A program made the translations under genes and the position numbers. Under the pieces are notes generated by a model. The model had not been told where the DNA came from. It saw only the letters and a program-made list of their open reading frames with translations, and did no database searches. This document shows positions 27,675 through 42,447 of a stretch of DNA of 64,000 nt, piece by piece (the stretch's first letter is position 1; the number at the start of each line of letters is the position of its first letter). This stretch comes from Verticiella alkaliphila (lineage in GTDB: Bacteria > Pseudomonadota > Gammaproteobacteria > Burkholderiales > Burkholderiaceae_B). The stretch lies in the NCBI RefSeq assembly GCF_018904615.1, contig NZ_JADCNH010000018.1:17692-81691 (forward strand), in the 5' to 3' direction.

Positions 27675-28780
27675 TGGCCCGCGAACGTGTCGTGATCGGC
27701 TTGTCGGGTGGCGTGGATTCGTCGGTCTCCGCCTGGCTGCTCAAGCAGCAGGGCTACGAGGTTATCGGTCTGTTCATGAAGAACTGGGAAGACGACGACG
27801 ACTCCGAGTATTGCTCCACGCGCCAGGATTGGCTGGATGCAGCCAGCGTGGCCGACGTCATCGGCATCGACATCGAGGCCGTGAACTTCGCCGCCGAGTA
27901 CAAGGATCGCGTCTTCGCCGAATTCCTGCGGGAGTACTCCGCGGGCCGCACGCCCAATCCTGACGTGCTGTGCAATGCCGAGATCAAGTTCAAGGCCTTC
28001 CTCGATCACGCCATGCGCATGGGCGCGGAGCGCATCGCCACGGGGCACTACGCCCGGGTGCGCCACGTGGAGTCGGGTCCGCAGGCGGGACAGGTGCAGT
28101 TGCTCAAGGCGCTGGACGGCACGAAGGACCAGAGCTACTTCCTGCATCGCCTGAACCAGGCTCAACTCGCGCGCACGCTCTTTCCGCTGGGCGAGACGCC
28201 TAAATCCGAGGTGCGCCGGCTTGCCCGCGAGATCGGCCTGCCCAACGCGGCCAAGAAGGATTCGACGGGTATCTGCTTCATCGGCGAGCGGCCGTTCCAG
28301 GAGTTCCTGAACCGTTACCTGCCGACCAAGCCAGGCCCGATCCTGACCGACGATGGCCGTGAAGTGGGCAAGCACGACGGCCTGGCGTTCTACACGCTTG
28401 GCCAGCGCAAGGGCCTGGGCATCGGCGGCGTGAAGGGCCGTCAGGCCGAGGACGGCACGGCGCTCGCCTGGTACACCGCGCGCAAGGATCTGGCGAACAA
28501 TGTCCTGTACGTGGTGCAGGGACACGATCACCCCTGGCTGTTGTCGGGCGAATTGCAGGCCCAGGACGCGAGCTGGGTGGCGGGGGCGCCGCCCGAAGCG
28601 GGCCACTACGGTGCGAAGACGCGTTACCGGCAGCCAGATGCCGGGTGTTCGCTGCTCGATGGGGCGGGCGACGGCCGCTTTGCGCTGCGTTTCGATGAGC
28701 CGCAGTGGGCGGTGACGCCGGGGCAGTCGGCCGTGTTGTATGACGGGGATGTGTGCCTGGGTGGCGGGATCATCGCCTGA
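27674..28780 (+). CDS. mnmA: tRNA-specific 2-thiouridylase MnmA
   Basis: A 368-residue enzyme that thiolates uridine 34 in tRNAs for Lys, Glu and Gln. It has the PP-loop SGGVDSS, the NWEDDDD segment, catalytic Cys100 in [11 protein letters not shown], persulfide-forming Cys201 in [12 protein letters not shown], and a C-terminal beta-barrel ending LGGGIIA. It is translationally coupled to nudJ by TGATG. The palindromic repeat element begins 32 bases after its stop and may serve as its 3' end. Confidence 0.97.
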   Translation: MARERVVIGLSGGVDSSVSAWLLKQQGYEVIGLFMKNWEDDDDSEYCSTRQDWLDAASVADVIGIDIEAVNFAAEYKDRVFAEFLREYSAGRTPNPDVLCNAEIKFKAFLDHAMRMGAERIATGHYARVRHVESGPQAGQVQLLKALDGTKDQSYFLHRLNQAQLARTLFPLGETPKSEVRRLAREIGLPNAAKKDSTGICFIGERPFQEFLNRYLPTKPGPILTDDGREVGKHDGLAFYTLGQRKGLGIGGVKGRQAEDGTALAWYTARKDLANNVLYVVQGHDHPWLLSGELQAQDASWVAGAPPEAGHYGAKTRYRQPDAGCSLLDGAGDGRFALRFDEPQWAVTPGQSAVLYDGDVCLGGGIIA

Positions 28781-28812
28781 TTCGCTGCAGCGATATCTGA
28801 GTTCTTGAGGCG

Positions 28813-29040
28813 CCGTCGGTGCGGGTGCGCTGGGCGGGGCCGGTCGCGCGGCCGGGCCTGAACGGCCCGGCTGCCCTCTCGCTCCGGGGGTCGTGACGGG
28901 CGGTCGGCGAACTCGGAGGGTGGACAGTCCCCCGGACTGTCCACACCCGCCTCCTCAGACATCGCCTCCCTTGCCTCCCGTCACGACCCCCTGCGCTCGG
29001 CGCGCTCCAACGGCCCCGCCCAGCGCACCCGCCCCGACGG
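28813..29040 (-). repeat. Palindromic structured element, left copy
   Basis: A 228-bp nested palindrome. The outer arms 28813-28842 and 29011-29040 pair at 29 of 30 positions. Inside are a perfect 15-bp stem (28886-28900 with 28977-28991), an apical 11-bp stem GTGGACAGTCC / GGACTGTCCAC (28920-28930, 28934-28944) with loop CCC, and a side hairpin GCCGGGCC / GGCCCGGC (28851-28858, 28864-28871). It is an inverted, roughly 88%-identical relative (counted by eye over the central 180 bp) of the element at 29263-29492. No gene is carried. It may act as mnmA terminator, as a structured RNA, or as a mobile palindromic repeat. Confidence 0.85.
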
Positions 29041-29262
29041 CTCAGGCACATGCTGAGTCGGAAGAGGGCCTGACCCAGTGGCAAGTGATTCTGCCCCACT
29101 CGCACCCGCCCGCATTTGCGGCCCATGCAGCACGCTGTTGATTGCAGCCATATGGCTCGCATGGGCGACGACGTCATGCCAATGAGACCCAAGTCCATGC
29201 CTGTTAAGCACGGCGCCCCTGCGCGCTTCACCGTCCACGACCTCACGCCTCTCAATGACGGA
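29041..29262. other. Non-coding spacer between the two palindromic elements
   Basis: This 222-base stretch has no credible gene. Open frames through it are short or run into the palindromes and have no family resemblance. It contains small palindromes (CTCAG / CTGAG at 29041-29045 and 29053-29057; AGCCATATGGCT at 29146-29157). Composition is less G+C-rich than the neighbouring genes. Its origin is unknown. Confidence 0.5.
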
Positions 29263-29492
29263 GGCCTCGTGCAGGGTCACGGCCGTGGGGCCGTCGGAGT
29301 GCGCCGAGCGTAGGGTGTCAGGACGGGAGGCAAGGATGGCGATGTTTGAGGAGGCGGGTGTGGACAGTCCAGTGGACTGTCCACCCTCCGAGTTCGCCAT
29401 CCGCCCGTCCTGATACCCGGAGCGAGAGGGTAGCCGGGCCGTGAAGGCCCGGCCGCACGACCGGCCCCACGGCCGTGACCCTGCACGAGGCC
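29263..29492 (+). repeat. Palindromic structured element, right copy
   Basis: A 230-bp nested palindrome in inverse orientation to the left copy. The outer arms 29263-29293 and 29462-29492 are a perfect 31-bp inverted repeat but differ in sequence from the arms of the left copy beyond the inner eight or so bases. Inside are a 15-bp stem (29313-29327 with 29404-29418, one G-T pair), an apical 11-bp stem identical to that of the left copy (29360-29370, 29374-29384, loop AGT) and the same GCCGGGCC / GGCCCGGC side hairpin (29433-29440, 29446-29453). AAGAACTCA follows outside (29500-29508) and occurs inverted outside the left copy (TGAGTTCTT, 28798-28806). No target-site duplication is evident. 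Confidence 0.85.
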
Positions 29493-29612
29493 ATACTTAA
29501 GAACTCAATGCAGTTCTTGATGGCATGAAATCGAGTCAGGAAGCCAAAAAATCAGCGAATCGTTATGGGGTTCTTGGGTAAACCCGAATGCAAAACCCCG
29601 ATCCATGTGAAA

Positions 29613-29633
29613 AAATGAACTCAGTGTTCATTT
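29613..29633 (+). promoter_or_regulatory. Candidate operator upstream of the FAD oxidoreductase
   Basis: Arms AAATGAAC (29613-29620) and GTTCATTT (29626-29633) form a perfect 8-bp inverted repeat with five bases between, ending 13 bases before the start codon. The locus contains its own IclR-type regulator, the likeliest ligand-dependent binder. The preceding stretch 29493-29612 is A+T-rich for this genome but shows no clear -35/-10 pair. Confidence 0.6.
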
Positions 29634-29646
29634 AAAGGCCTGGATC

Positions 29647-31068
29647 ATGAAGACCATCGTGCGCAGTGACGAACGCATCCTCACGTCGGACATCTTCGAC
29701 CGCGATCGCAAGGAAGAGCGTCAGGACCTGGGCGCGTGGCAGGAGCCAGGGCGCTCGGTGCCCATCTATCGTCGCTGCGGCGTGCTGGTCGTGGGCGGCG
29801 GGCCTTCCGGGACGGCGGCAGCCGCCGCTGCTGCGAAAGAAGGCGCGGACGTGGTGCTGCTCGAGCGCTACAACCACCTGGGCGGGCTGTCCACCGGCGG
29901 GCTCGTGATCTGGATCGACCGGATGACCGATTGGGAAGGCAAGCTCGTCATCCGCGGCTTCGCGGAAGAGCTCTTCGATCGTCTGCCCGCCGACGCCGTC
30001 GCTGGCCCGTCCCGCGCAGATTGGGGCTCGCGAGACACCGGCAAGGCCGGATACTGGTCCAATCGCACCGCGGCCTATCACGGCGTCGTCACATGGTCAC
30101 CCACCATCGACCCCGAGCGGCTGAAGCTCCTGTCCCAGGAAATCGTGCTTGAGCGGAATGTGAAGCTCGTCTATCACAGCTGGGCGGCCGTGCCGATCGT
30201 TGAGGGCGGCAAGGTCAAGGGCGTGGTCTTCGAGAGCAAGGAAGGCCGCATGGCCATCATGGCCGACGTTGTCGTGGATGCGACCGGCGATGGTGACGTC
30301 TTCGCCCGGGCCGGTGCCGATTTCGAGAACGACATCGAAGAAGGCGACGTCCACCACTGCATGAACACCGCCTGGCTGTTCGGCGGTGTGGACATGAATC
30401 GCTGGATCGACTTCAAGACCGGCCAACCCGACCAGCACGCCGAGTTCATGGCGCGTGGGCGCAACGAGCTTGGCCTCTTCGAGCGCCCGTTCGTGTCGTG
30501 GCGCAACGACATCGCGCTCTTCATGGGGCCGCGCCAGTCCGGCTATTCGGCGCTGGACGTGGACGATCTCACGGCCGTGGAAGTGCGCTCGCACCGCGCC
30601 ATGGCCGCGCACCTCGAGTATTTCCGCAAGCATGCCCCAGGCTTCGAGAGTGCCTACATGCTCTACAGCGCGCCGCAGCTTGGCGTGCGCCATACCCGGC
30701 GGTTGAAGGGCGTGGGCGCGGTACGTCGCAGCCAGTGGCCGGATGGCGTGGCGCTGGGCGACGAAGTAGGCGTGACGCCGGCCGTGTCGCCCAAGTTTCC
30801 CAACATCTCGATTCCGTATGGTGCCCTGGTGCCGGCGCGCCTGGATGGCTTGCTCGCCTGCGGCCGACATGTGTCGTGCGATCCGAACTCACATGGCTTC
30901 ATGCGCGAGATTCCGCAGTGCTGGATCACCGGGCAGGCGGCGGGCACGGCGGCGGCGCTGGCCGTGGCGCAGGGCGTGGCGCCGCGCGATCTGGACGTCG
31001 GCACGCTGCAGGCGGCCTTGTTGCGCCAGGGCGTGTTCGTGCGGCCGCAGACCGAGACGGTGGCATGA
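29647..31068 (+). CDS. FAD-dependent oxidoreductase (FAD_oxidored family)
   Basis: A 473-residue soluble flavoprotein. The Rossmann dinucleotide motif VLVVGGGPSGTAAAAAAAKEG is near residues 46-66 (GxGxxG with Ser), followed by LLERYNHLGGLSTGG, then VVVDATGDGDVFARAGA typical of the PF12831-type family, and a C-terminal GRHVSCDPNSHGFMREI segment closing the FAD site. No signal peptide is visible. The reaction and substrate are unknown. It heads a probable operon with the IclR regulator and both aconitase-X subunits, so it probably oxidises the same substrate or its precursor. Confidence 0.8.
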   Translation: MKTIVRSDERILTSDIFDRDRKEERQDLGAWQEPGRSVPIYRRCGVLVVGGGPSGTAAAAAAAKEGADVVLLERYNHLGGLSTGGLVIWIDRMTDWEGKLVIRGFAEELFDRLPADAVAGPSRADWGSRDTGKAGYWSNRTAAYHGVVTWSPTIDPERLKLLSQEIVLERNVKLVYHSWAAVPIVEGGKVKGVVFESKEGRMAIMADVVVDATGDGDVFARAGADFENDIEEGDVHHCMNTAWLFGGVDMNRWIDFKTGQPDQHAEFMARGRNELGLFERPFVSWRNDIALFMGPRQSGYSALDVDDLTAVEVRSHRAMAAHLEYFRKHAPGFESAYMLYSAPQLGVRHTRRLKGVGAVRRSQWPDGVALGDEVGVTPAVSPKFPNISIPYGALVPARLDGLLACGRHVSCDPNSHGFMREIPQCWITGQAAGTAAALAVAQGVAPRDLDVGTLQAALLRQGVFVRPQTETVA

Positions 31069-31139
31069 TGCGGGCTTTGCCTTCGGGGTGGCTCCGCCAG
31101 CTGGCGGGGGCGCGCCTTGGCTGCTGAGGAGAATCTGCC

Positions 31140-31967
31140 ATGGCGCAAAGCCTGAAAGTCGTCGACGACACCGTGAGTGCACCGCCCGCCAAGGGCGATA
31201 CCGTGAGTGCGCTCGAACGCGGCATCGGCATCCTGCGCTGCTTCACCGAGCAGGTGCCGGTCCTTTCCTATGTCGAGCTCGAGCGTGCCACTGGCATCCC
31301 CCGGCCTACGGTGGTGCGGCTGGTAGCCACCCTGATGGCCCAGGGCCTGCTGCGGCATGCGCCTGGCGGCGAGCGCTTCATGCTGGGGGCCGGCATCGTG
31401 TCGCTCGCGCGCGTGTTCCTGTCGTCGCTCGACGTTCGCGCCGTGGCGCGTGGCCCCATGCAGGCATTGGCCGACGAATTGGGTGGCTCGGTGTATCTGG
31501 CCATTCGCGAAGGGCTGGACATGGTGCTCATCGAGGCCTGCCGCTCGCGCTCGTCGCTGCTCACGCCGCGCCTGGACGTGGGCTCGCGCGCGCCGCTCGC
31601 AAGCTCGGCGCTGGGCCGTGCGTGCCTGATCGCCTTGCCCGCCGCGCAACGCCAGCACCTGCTCGATTCGCTCGCGATGGGGCGGGGTGCCGACTGGGTG
31701 CAGTCATCCTCGGCGCTGGCTCCGGCGCTGGCGGCAGGCCGTGCGGCAGGCTACTGCCTGTCGATTGGCGAATTCCATCGCGACATCAATTCCGTGGCCG
31801 TGCCCGTCGTGGACGCGCAGGGCGACGTCATGGCCGTGAACTTTGGCGGCGCCGCGTTCGATTTTCCAGGCGAGCGCCTCACGCGCGATGTCGCCCCACG
31901 CATCGTGGCGCTGGCCGAGGCCATTGCCCAACAGATCGGCGGGCGCGTCGCTGTCGCGCCCGATTGA
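31140..31967 (+). CDS. IclR-family transcriptional regulator
   Basis: A 275-residue regulator with an N-terminal winged helix (about 20-85: SALERGIGILRCFTEQ, ATGIPRPTVVRLVATLMAQG) and a C-terminal effector domain (about 100-265) ending with SVAVPVVDAQGDVMAVNFGG. IclR proteins usually control neighbouring catabolic genes in response to a carboxylic acid. It sits inside the locus, 71 bases after the flavoprotein and 16 before the aconitase-X large subunit, with a good GAGGAG ribosome site. Confidence 0.9.
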   Translation: MAQSLKVVDDTVSAPPAKGDTVSALERGIGILRCFTEQVPVLSYVELERATGIPRPTVVRLVATLMAQGLLRHAPGGERFMLGAGIVSLARVFLSSLDVRAVARGPMQALADELGGSVYLAIREGLDMVLIEACRSRSSLLTPRLDVGSRAPLASSALGRACLIALPAAQRQHLLDSLAMGRGADWVQSSSALAPALAAGRAAGYCLSIGEFHRDINSVAVPVVDAQGDVMAVNFGGAAFDFPGERLTRDVAPRIVALAEAIAQQIGGRVAVAPD

Positions 31968-31983
31968 TACCCAGGAGACCCGC

Positions 31984-33267
31984 ATGCAACTGACCGACGA
32001 CGAAAAGGCCATGCGCGATGGCCGGGATGGCCGCGCCGTGGCGCGCGCCATGGACTTGCTGACGCGCTATGGCGAAGCGCTGGGCGCCGAGCGACTGGTC
32101 GAGACGCGTAACGTCACGGGCACCGTGACCGCAACGACGCCGTTCATGCGGGACTTCGCCGAGCAACGCGGCGGCATGGATGCCGTCTTCAGCGAATTCA
32201 GCCTGGACAGCGATGAAGTGGTCGAGATCCCGCGCGTGAAGACCTTCACGAGCCATCTGCAGCTGGGCTTCGATCCGAACGAGCCCGAGCGCATGGGAGT
32301 ATCGGAGGAGACTGTCACCTTCTACCGCAAGAGCGAAGCCTTTGCTGGGCGCATGGGCGTGCAGCTCATGAACACCTGTACGCCGTATCAGGTGGGCAAC
32401 GTGCCCACGCGCGGCGAGCACTGCGCGTGGATGGAGTCGTCGGCGGTGATCTACTGCAACGGGGTGCTGGGGGCACGCACCAATACCGAAGGTCGCGAGA
32501 GTGTGGGGGCGGCGATGTTGACGAGCCGCATTCCGTACTGGGGCTACCATCTGGATGAGAATCGTCTCGGTACTCACCGCATCGAGCTCGATGTGCCGGT
32601 AGAGAGCACGGCGGATTGGGGCATGCTCGGCTACTACGTGGGCGAAGTCGTGCAGGACAAGGTGCCCGTGGTCGATGGCGTGCGGGCCGTGCCCAACCTG
32701 CAGCGTCTGAAGCATTTCGGCGCAGCGGCCGCCTCGTCCGGCGGGGTCGAAATGTACCACCTGGTGGGCATCACGCCTGAAGCCAACACGTTCGAGCAGG
32801 CAATCGGGAAGCGTCGCGCGGTGCCGACCCTGCGCTACGGCGCGGCCGAGCGGCGCGCGGTGTATGAGCGCCTGAATGCCAATGGCAACCGCACCGAGGT
32901 GGACTACGTGATGCTGGGGTGCCCGCATTACACCATCGAGCAGATCTGGGAAGCCTCGGTGCTGCTCGAGGGCCGGCGCGTGCACGAGAACTGTGAGCTC
33001 TGGATCTTCACCCCGCGCGCCATCAAGACGCTCGCCGACCAGAACGGCTATACCAAGATCATCGAAGACGCCGGCGGGCACATCTTCTCGGACAGTTGCT
33101 CGGCCATGAGCCGCGCGGTGCCCAAGGATACGCGGGTGGTGGCGATGGATTCGGCCAAGCAGGCGCACTACCTGCCGGCGATCCTGGGTGTGGAGGCCTG
33201 GTTCGGGTCCACCGCTGACTGCATCGATGCGGCCTGCTCGGGCCGCTGGGACGGGAGGCTGGCATGA
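31984..33267 (+). CDS. Aconitase X catalytic (large) subunit
   Basis: A 427-residue protein of the AcnX catalytic family (DUF521). The start MQLTDDEKAMRDG, the Cys-containing MNTCTPYQVGNVP and GEHCAWMESSAVIYCNG, the glycine-rich LGARTNTEG, LGCPHYTIEQ and FSDSCSAM are family features; the cysteines are candidates for iron-sulfur or iron ligands. Known bacterial AcnX enzymes dehydrate cis-3-hydroxy-L-proline and archaeal ones mevalonate 5-phosphate; which reaction applies here is not determined. The start has a CAGGAGA ribosome site, and an earlier in-frame start lies inside the IclR gene. It overlaps the small-subunit gene by ATGA. Confidence 0.85.
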   Translation: MQLTDDEKAMRDGRDGRAVARAMDLLTRYGEALGAERLVETRNVTGTVTATTPFMRDFAEQRGGMDAVFSEFSLDSDEVVEIPRVKTFTSHLQLGFDPNEPERMGVSEETVTFYRKSEAFAGRMGVQLMNTCTPYQVGNVPTRGEHCAWMESSAVIYCNGVLGARTNTEGRESVGAAMLTSRIPYWGYHLDENRLGTHRIELDVPVESTADWGMLGYYVGEVVQDKVPVVDGVRAVPNLQRLKHFGAAAASSGGVEMYHLVGITPEANTFEQAIGKRRAVPTLRYGAAERRAVYERLNANGNRTEVDYVMLGCPHYTIEQIWEASVLLEGRRVHENCELWIFTPRAIKTLADQNGYTKIIEDAGGHIFSDSCSAMSRAVPKDTRVVAMDSAKQAHYLPAILGVEAWFGSTADCIDAACSGRWDGRLA

Positions 33268-33818
33268 CGGTGCAGGGATCCGAAGACAGCGTGACACCGT
33301 CGGCGTTGGCGAACGTAGCGGTGGCGAAGCAGGGCGGGCCAGACCACGCTGGCGCCGCAGCCACAGCTGAGGCCGGGGCCATGTCAACCCTGCGTCCTCC
33401 GGGGCCGCCGGTGCTGCGCCTCACCGGCCGCAAAGTCGTGGGTGGCGTGGCCGAGGGCGAAGCCCTGGTCACGCACGATCACGTCTCCGGGTGGGGCGGC
33501 GTCGATGCGCGCACCGGCACCATCGTCGAGACCCACCACGAGCTGCGCGGGCAGAGTTTTGCCGGGAAGGTGCTGGTCTTTCCCGGCGCCAAGGGCTCCT
33601 CGGGATGGTCTGCCACGTTCCACTTGGCACGCCTGATGCACAAGGCACCGGCGGCCATGGTGTTCACGGAGATGACCACCAAGATCGCCTTGGGTGCGGT
33701 GGTCACGCGGGCCCCGGCACTCACCGATTTCGACCAGGATCCGATCGAACTCATTCGCACGGGCGACTGGGTGCGCGTGGACGCGGATGCCGGCGTTCTG
33801 GAAGTGTATCGGCGCTGA
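33264..33818 (+). CDS. Aconitase X swivel-domain (small) subunit
   Basis: A 184-residue protein whose C-terminal 140 residues are the AcnX swivel domain (DUF126): GGVAEGEALV, GKVLVFPGAKGSSGWSATFHL and a hydrophobic core ending VDADAGVLEV. In bacteria the two AcnX domains are fused or are two genes that form one dehydratase. The first 40 residues are low-complexity and unlike the family. The start at 33264 overlaps the large-subunit stop as ATGA and has a GGGAGG ribosome site; an internal ATG at 33381 would give a more typical length. Confidence 0.85.
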   Translation: MTVQGSEDSVTPSALANVAVAKQGGPDHAGAAATAEAGAMSTLRPPGPPVLRLTGRKVVGGVAEGEALVTHDHVSGWGGVDARTGTIVETHHELRGQSFAGKVLVFPGAKGSSGWSATFHLARLMHKAPAAMVFTEMTTKIALGAVVTRAPALTDFDQDPIELIRTGDWVRVDADAGVLEVYRR

Positions 33819-33895
33819 TCGATACGCCGTGGGTGGCGCGATGAGGCTGCGATAGGACGCAGGGCGCGACAGGGCTGTCGGGCCATGGCCTGCGG

Positions 33896-33925
33896 TTGAC
33901 CCTGTCATGCGCGTCGGGCCATAGT
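33896..33925 (+). promoter_or_regulatory. Candidate promoter of the GltB-like flavoprotein
   Basis: TTGACC (33896-33901), an 18-base spacer and CATAGT (33920-33925) lie 28 bases before the start codon, in the 135-base gap after the AcnX genes. This suggests an independent transcript. Confidence 0.45.
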
Positions 33926-33953
33926 GCGGGCATTCCTGTCTCCAAGGTGGCCC

Positions 33954-39302
<5,349 letters not shown>

Positions 39303-39332
39303 GCTTCATCGATGCGCGGCGAGTGCCGCAGG

Positions 39333-39338
39333 TACAAT
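39333..39338 (+). promoter_or_regulatory. Candidate -10 box of eno
   Basis: TACAAT in the 117-base gap between kdsA and eno, 81 bases before the eno start, suggests that eno has its own promoter in addition to readthrough from pyrG-kdsA. No clear -35 was found. Confidence 0.4.
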
Positions 39339-39413
39339 CGCGCCAACGCCTATCGGGCGGGCCTGGCTCACGCTGCCCGCCGCCGTTTTTTCTGAAAAGC
39401 TATCCGGGACTGA

Positions 39414-40706
<1,293 letters not shown>

Positions 40707-40729
40707 TCGCAGACACGGGCGTTTCATCC

Positions 40730-41047
40730 ATGCGCACCATCGTGCTTGGCCTGGTCGTTGCCCTCGCGCTCATTCAGTACCCACTGTGGTGGGGCAAGGG
40801 CGGCTGGCTTCGCGTGTGGGAAATGGAGCGCCAAGTGGACGCCCAGCGCGATCTGAACGACGGCCTGCGGCTGCGCAATGCGGCGCTGCAGGCCGAGGTG
40901 CGCGATCTGCAGACGGGCACCGATGCCATCGAGGAACGGGCCCGGCAGGAACTGGGCCTCGTCAGTCAGGACGAGCTCTTCGTCCAGTTCGTCGACGGTA
41001 ATGCGGAGCTGCGCGAGGCGCCGGCGCAACAACCGCAGCGCCGCTGA
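40730..41047 (+). CDS. ftsB: Cell division protein FtsB
   Basis: A 105-residue bitopic septal protein. A single N-terminal transmembrane helix (about 3-20) is followed by WWGKGGW, a coiled coil (about 30-65, [19 protein letters not shown]) and [18 protein letters not shown], all typical of FtsB. It forms the FtsQLB complex in the periplasm. The start at 40730 is chosen to match the family; a longer frame adds nine residues. The eno-ftsB pair is widely conserved. Confidence 0.93.
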   Translation: MRTIVLGLVVALALIQYPLWWGKGGWLRVWEMERQVDAQRDLNDGLRLRNAALQAEVRDLQTGTDAIEERARQELGLVSQDELFVQFVDGNAELREAPAQQPQRR

Positions 41048-41059
41048 TCATCGGGCTTG

Positions 41060-41081
41060 CGCGAGGCGCATGCGCCTCGCG
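41060..41081 (+). terminator. Perfect palindrome after ftsB
   Basis: A 22-bp perfect palindrome (CGCGAGGCGCA then its exact reverse complement) lies 12 bases after the ftsB stop. It could form an 8-9-bp hairpin ending the eno-ftsB transcript. Only a short T-stretch follows, and the -35 of the next promoter is eight bases away. Confidence 0.5.
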
Positions 41082-41088
41082 TGACCGT

Positions 41089-41116
41089 TTGAAGCCCAAC
41101 TAACGACCTGTATACT
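41089..41116 (+). promoter_or_regulatory. Candidate promoter of the TRAP transporter operon
   Basis: TTGAAG (41089-41094), a 16-base spacer and TATACT (41111-41116) lie about 124 bases before dctP, leaving a leader of about 115 bases. Confidence 0.5.
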
Positions 41117-41239
41117 CCTTCGGACGGGAACGACGATTCCCGACGACAGTGCCGTCGTGCGCGCCCAGCCGCGCCATGCGGTCTTCTCACCGCGTGGGGT
41201 GGGCCGCGTCCCGGCATTTCCGCACACAGAGGAGACAAC

Positions 41240-42271
41240 ATGGCAAGATTCTCGATGAAGGCGTTGGCCGGTATCGCACTGGCTGGCGCTGCGCTTGGCT
41301 CGGCCCACGCGGCAGAAGTCACGCTGCGCTACACCCACTTCTGGCCGTCCGCCTCGCGCGCGCACGCCGAGGTGTTCGAGGCCTGGGGCAAGTCCGTCGA
41401 GCAAGCCTCTGGCGGACGCATCCGCGTCCAGCTCTTTCCCGCGCAGACCTTGGCCAAGGCCGATGGGTCCTACCAGGCCACCGTCAACGGTGTGGCAGAT
41501 GTGGTGAGTACGGCCCAGGGTTACACCGCGGGCCGTTTTCCATTGAGCCAGATCGTCGAATTCCCGGGTCTGGGCACCACCGCGCTGCAGAGTGGCTGCA
41601 TCCTGCAATCCCTGTATGACAAGGGGATGCTCGAGAAGGAATATGCGGACACCAAGGTGCTGTACATGTTCACCACGGGGCCGGGCGTGCTGCATACGCG
41701 CGACAAGAGCGTGCCCAATCCCGATGCGCTGAAGGGCTTGCGCATCCGCAATCCGGCGGCGATCGCGGGCCAAGTGCTGCAGAAGGCCGGCGCACGCAAC
41801 GTCTCCATGCCGGCGCCGGAGGCGTACGAGTCCATGCAGCGTGGCGTCATCGACGGCACGGCGTTTCCGTGGGAGGCCATGCAGGTTTTCCGCCTGAATG
41901 AACTCGCCAAGCACCACACGGATGTGCCCATCTACTCGACGATCTTCGTCACGGCGATGAACCAGCGCACCTACGATCGCTTGCCGGACGACCTGAAGAA
42001 GGTCATCGACGATCACTCGGGGCCCGAGTGGCAGCGCCGGGCGGCGGCCGTGTTCGACGCGCTCGATGTGGAAGGCCGCACCGCTGCGCAGAAGGCGGGC
42101 AACGAGATCATCACGGTGGACAATCCCATGCAGGATGCCGCCTGGGGTCCGGTGCTCAAGTCCGTCGTCGACGACTACCTGGCCGGTCTCAAGAAGCAGC
42201 GCTTGCCGGGGGCTGAGGTGTACGCCCAGGCGCAGGCGCTGAAGGCGAGCTGTCCGGCCATGGCCAACTGA
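41240..42271 (+). CDS. TRAP transporter solute-binding subunit (DctP family)
   Basis: A 343-residue periplasmic protein with a signal peptide (about 1-24, ending SAHAA). VTLRYTHFWPSAS, SGGRIRVQLFPAQTL, and LKGLRIRNP, which holds the arginine that binds the substrate carboxylate, are DctP features. It captures an organic acid for the DctQ-DctM carrier encoded downstream. The exact ligand is unknown. A GGAG ribosome site lies before the ATG. Confidence 0.92.
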   Translation: MARFSMKALAGIALAGAALGSAHAAEVTLRYTHFWPSASRAHAEVFEAWGKSVEQASGGRIRVQLFPAQTLAKADGSYQATVNGVADVVSTAQGYTAGRFPLSQIVEFPGLGTTALQSGCILQSLYDKGMLEKEYADTKVLYMFTTGPGVLHTRDKSVPNPDALKGLRIRNPAAIAGQVLQKAGARNVSMPAPEAYESMQRGVIDGTAFPWEAMQVFRLNELAKHHTDVPIYSTIFVTAMNQRTYDRLPDDLKKVIDDHSGPEWQRRAAAVFDALDVEGRTAAQKAGNEIITVDNPMQDAAWGPVLKSVVDDYLAGLKKQRLPGAEVYAQAQALKASCPAMAN

Positions 42272-42287
42272 TCCTGCCGGCGGCAGA

Positions 42288-42447
42288 GCCGCTCCCCCGT
42301 TTTCACTCGGGGGCGGCCGCTGGCGACGACGCCCATGCGCCTGCGCGCGGGGGTCTTCTCGCGGTAGGCCGTCCAAGGCAGAATGCTTCCTTTTTTTCGC
42401 ACGCCGATGACACACGTCGCGCCTTGACGGCACGGCGGCGTGCCGTC
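42288..42447 (+). promoter_or_regulatory. Two hairpins between dctP and dctQ
   Basis: In the 201-base gap, an imperfect stem GCCGCTCCCCCG / CGGGGGCGGC (42288-42299, 42308-42317) with loop ttttcact is followed by a perfect 8-bp stem GACGGCAC / GTGCCGTC (42426-42433, 42440-42447) 25 bases before dctQ. The first could be a partial terminator that keeps binding-protein mRNA in excess over the membrane subunits; the second could affect dctQ initiation. Confidence 0.4.

Noticed and set aside
28770..29255. 161-residue minus-strand frame through the left palindrome and spacer
   Set aside because: Half of it is the palindromic repeat itself, no family resemblance is visible, and no ribosome site was found; treated as non-coding.
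29041..29262. Remnant of a transposase or other gene between the palindromes
   Set aside because: Six-frame inspection showed no recognisable protein motif; left as spacer of unknown origin.
28813..29492. CRISPR array or insertion sequence
   Set aside because: Only two inverted units with a non-repeated spacer, no cas genes, no transposase gene, and no target-site duplication.
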